From Gammaproteobacteria bacterium (GTDB lineage Bacteria > Pseudomonadota > Gammaproteobacteria > Diplorickettsiales > Diplorickettsiaceae): a stretch of 18,131 bases of DNA. A program made the position numbers and the translations under genes. The notes under the pieces were generated by a model. The model was not told the origin of the DNA, searched no databases, and worked only from the letters and a program-made list of their open reading frames with translations. Shown here in pieces: positions 17,927-18,131 of the stretch (positions are counted from its first letter, which is position 1; each line of letters begins with the position of its first letter). Location of the stretch: the NCBI GenBank assembly GCA_013288455.1, contig JABDBU010000013.1:172-18302 (forward strand), given 5' to 3'.

Positions 17927-17953
17927 TGTACTATTACTGTACTAACTGTACTA
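17927..17953. repeat. Three phased TGTACTA repeats, possible operator
   Basis: TGTACTA occurs at 17927-17933, 17938-17944 and 17947-17953. Starts are 11 and 9 bases apart, roughly one helical turn. They fall about 6-32 bases downstream of the predicted leftward start, and upstream of the -10 for rightward transcription. This is a layout suited to a regulator that affects the two directions differently. Confidence 0.5.
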
Positions 17954-17965
17954 CGCTAACAGTAA

Positions 17966-17973
17966 ATTATAAT
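17966..17973. promoter_or_regulatory. Palindromic -10 box serving two divergent promoters
   Basis: ATTATAAT reads TATAAT on both strands (17968-17973 on +, 17966-17971 on -). Leftward it would start the 730-residue gene near 17959, with TAGCCA 18 bases upstream as a partial -35. Rightward it would start the short frame at 18009; its -35 region is poor. Both genes begin within about 100 bases. Confidence 0.45.
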
Positions 17974-18008
17974 GCATACTTTATGACTTTGGCTAGAGGT
18001 AGTTGTGA

Positions 18009-18131
18009 ATGTCTCCGCAAGCTGTCCAAAGATTAACTGATTTGCTTGAAGCCGAAGTTATAGCGCTGGTAAAGCACTAAAAATGGGAGGGGGTGACCGA
18101 ATCCTCCAAATTATTTTCTGATTTATCGAAG
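18009..18131 (+). other. Short or interrupted reading frame at the window end
   Basis: ATG 18009 has a good ribosome site (AGAGG at 17995-17999, spacing nine) and opens a protein-like 23-codon frame (MSPQAVQRLTDLLEAEV..., amphipathic helix) that ends at TAA 18078-18080. The same frame then stays open to the window edge, with GTG 18093 beginning MTESSKLFSDLSK. It could be a gene broken by one stop codon, a short leader peptide ahead of a gene starting at 18093, or chance. I do not recognise the family. The frame continues beyond the window. Confidence 0.35.

Noticed and set aside
17927..17953. TGTACTA repeats as a TrpR operator
   Set aside because: The half-site resembles GTACTAG, but the TrpR operator is an inverted repeat and these copies are direct; no trp gene is nearby.
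17927..17953. TGTACTA repeats as a CRISPR array
   Set aside because: Seven-base units with spacers of two to four bases are far too short.

Overview
The window looks like a chromosome segment of an intracellular gammaproteobacterium. The sdh and suc proteins resemble their E. coli counterparts closely along their whole length. A lysophospholipid transporter, acyltransferase and acyl-ACP synthetase are fused in one chain, and two large orphan proteins look like secreted eukaryote-style proteins. This mix best suits the Legionellales (Coxiella/Rickettsiella/Diplorickettsia-like). That placement is an inference: no rRNA or marker gene is present.

Positions 1-9496 hold one co-directional block, sdhC(partial)-sdhD-sdhA-sdhB-sucA-sucB-sucC-sucD, on the + strand. 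It encodes succinate dehydrogenase (complex II), the E1 and E2 parts of 2-oxoglutarate dehydrogenase, and succinyl-CoA synthetase. Together they carry 2-oxoglutarate through succinyl-CoA and succinate to fumarate. The E3 gene (lpd) is not here, as is usual for this arrangement. Genes are tightly spaced except for 170 bp before sucA. The operon promoter lies outside the window.

Positions 9512-11224 (-) hold a 570-residue orphan protein convergent with sucD. A 310-bp non-coding stretch rich in inverted repeats follows. Next are three tRNA genes on the - strand (Pro-UGG, Arg-UCU and His-GUG in transcription order), then 341 bp without a gene that contains a strong 11-bp-stem palindrome.

Positions 12205-15636 (+) hold the tri-domain phospholipid repair protein (LplT-like transporter, PlsC-like acyltransferase, AMP-forming acyl-ACP synthetase). 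Its first transmembrane helix carries Gly where relatives usually have Asp.

Positions 15682-17874 (-) hold a 730-residue orphan protein with leucine-rich-repeat-like segments, a C-terminal coiled coil and a polar Ser-rich tail, a plausible secreted effector. Its start faces a divergent short reading frame at the window end that has an in-frame stop. The 134 bp between them contain a palindromic -10 box and three phased TGTACTA repeats.

The left half is conserved core metabolism. The right half is accessory and holds the observations most worth checking.
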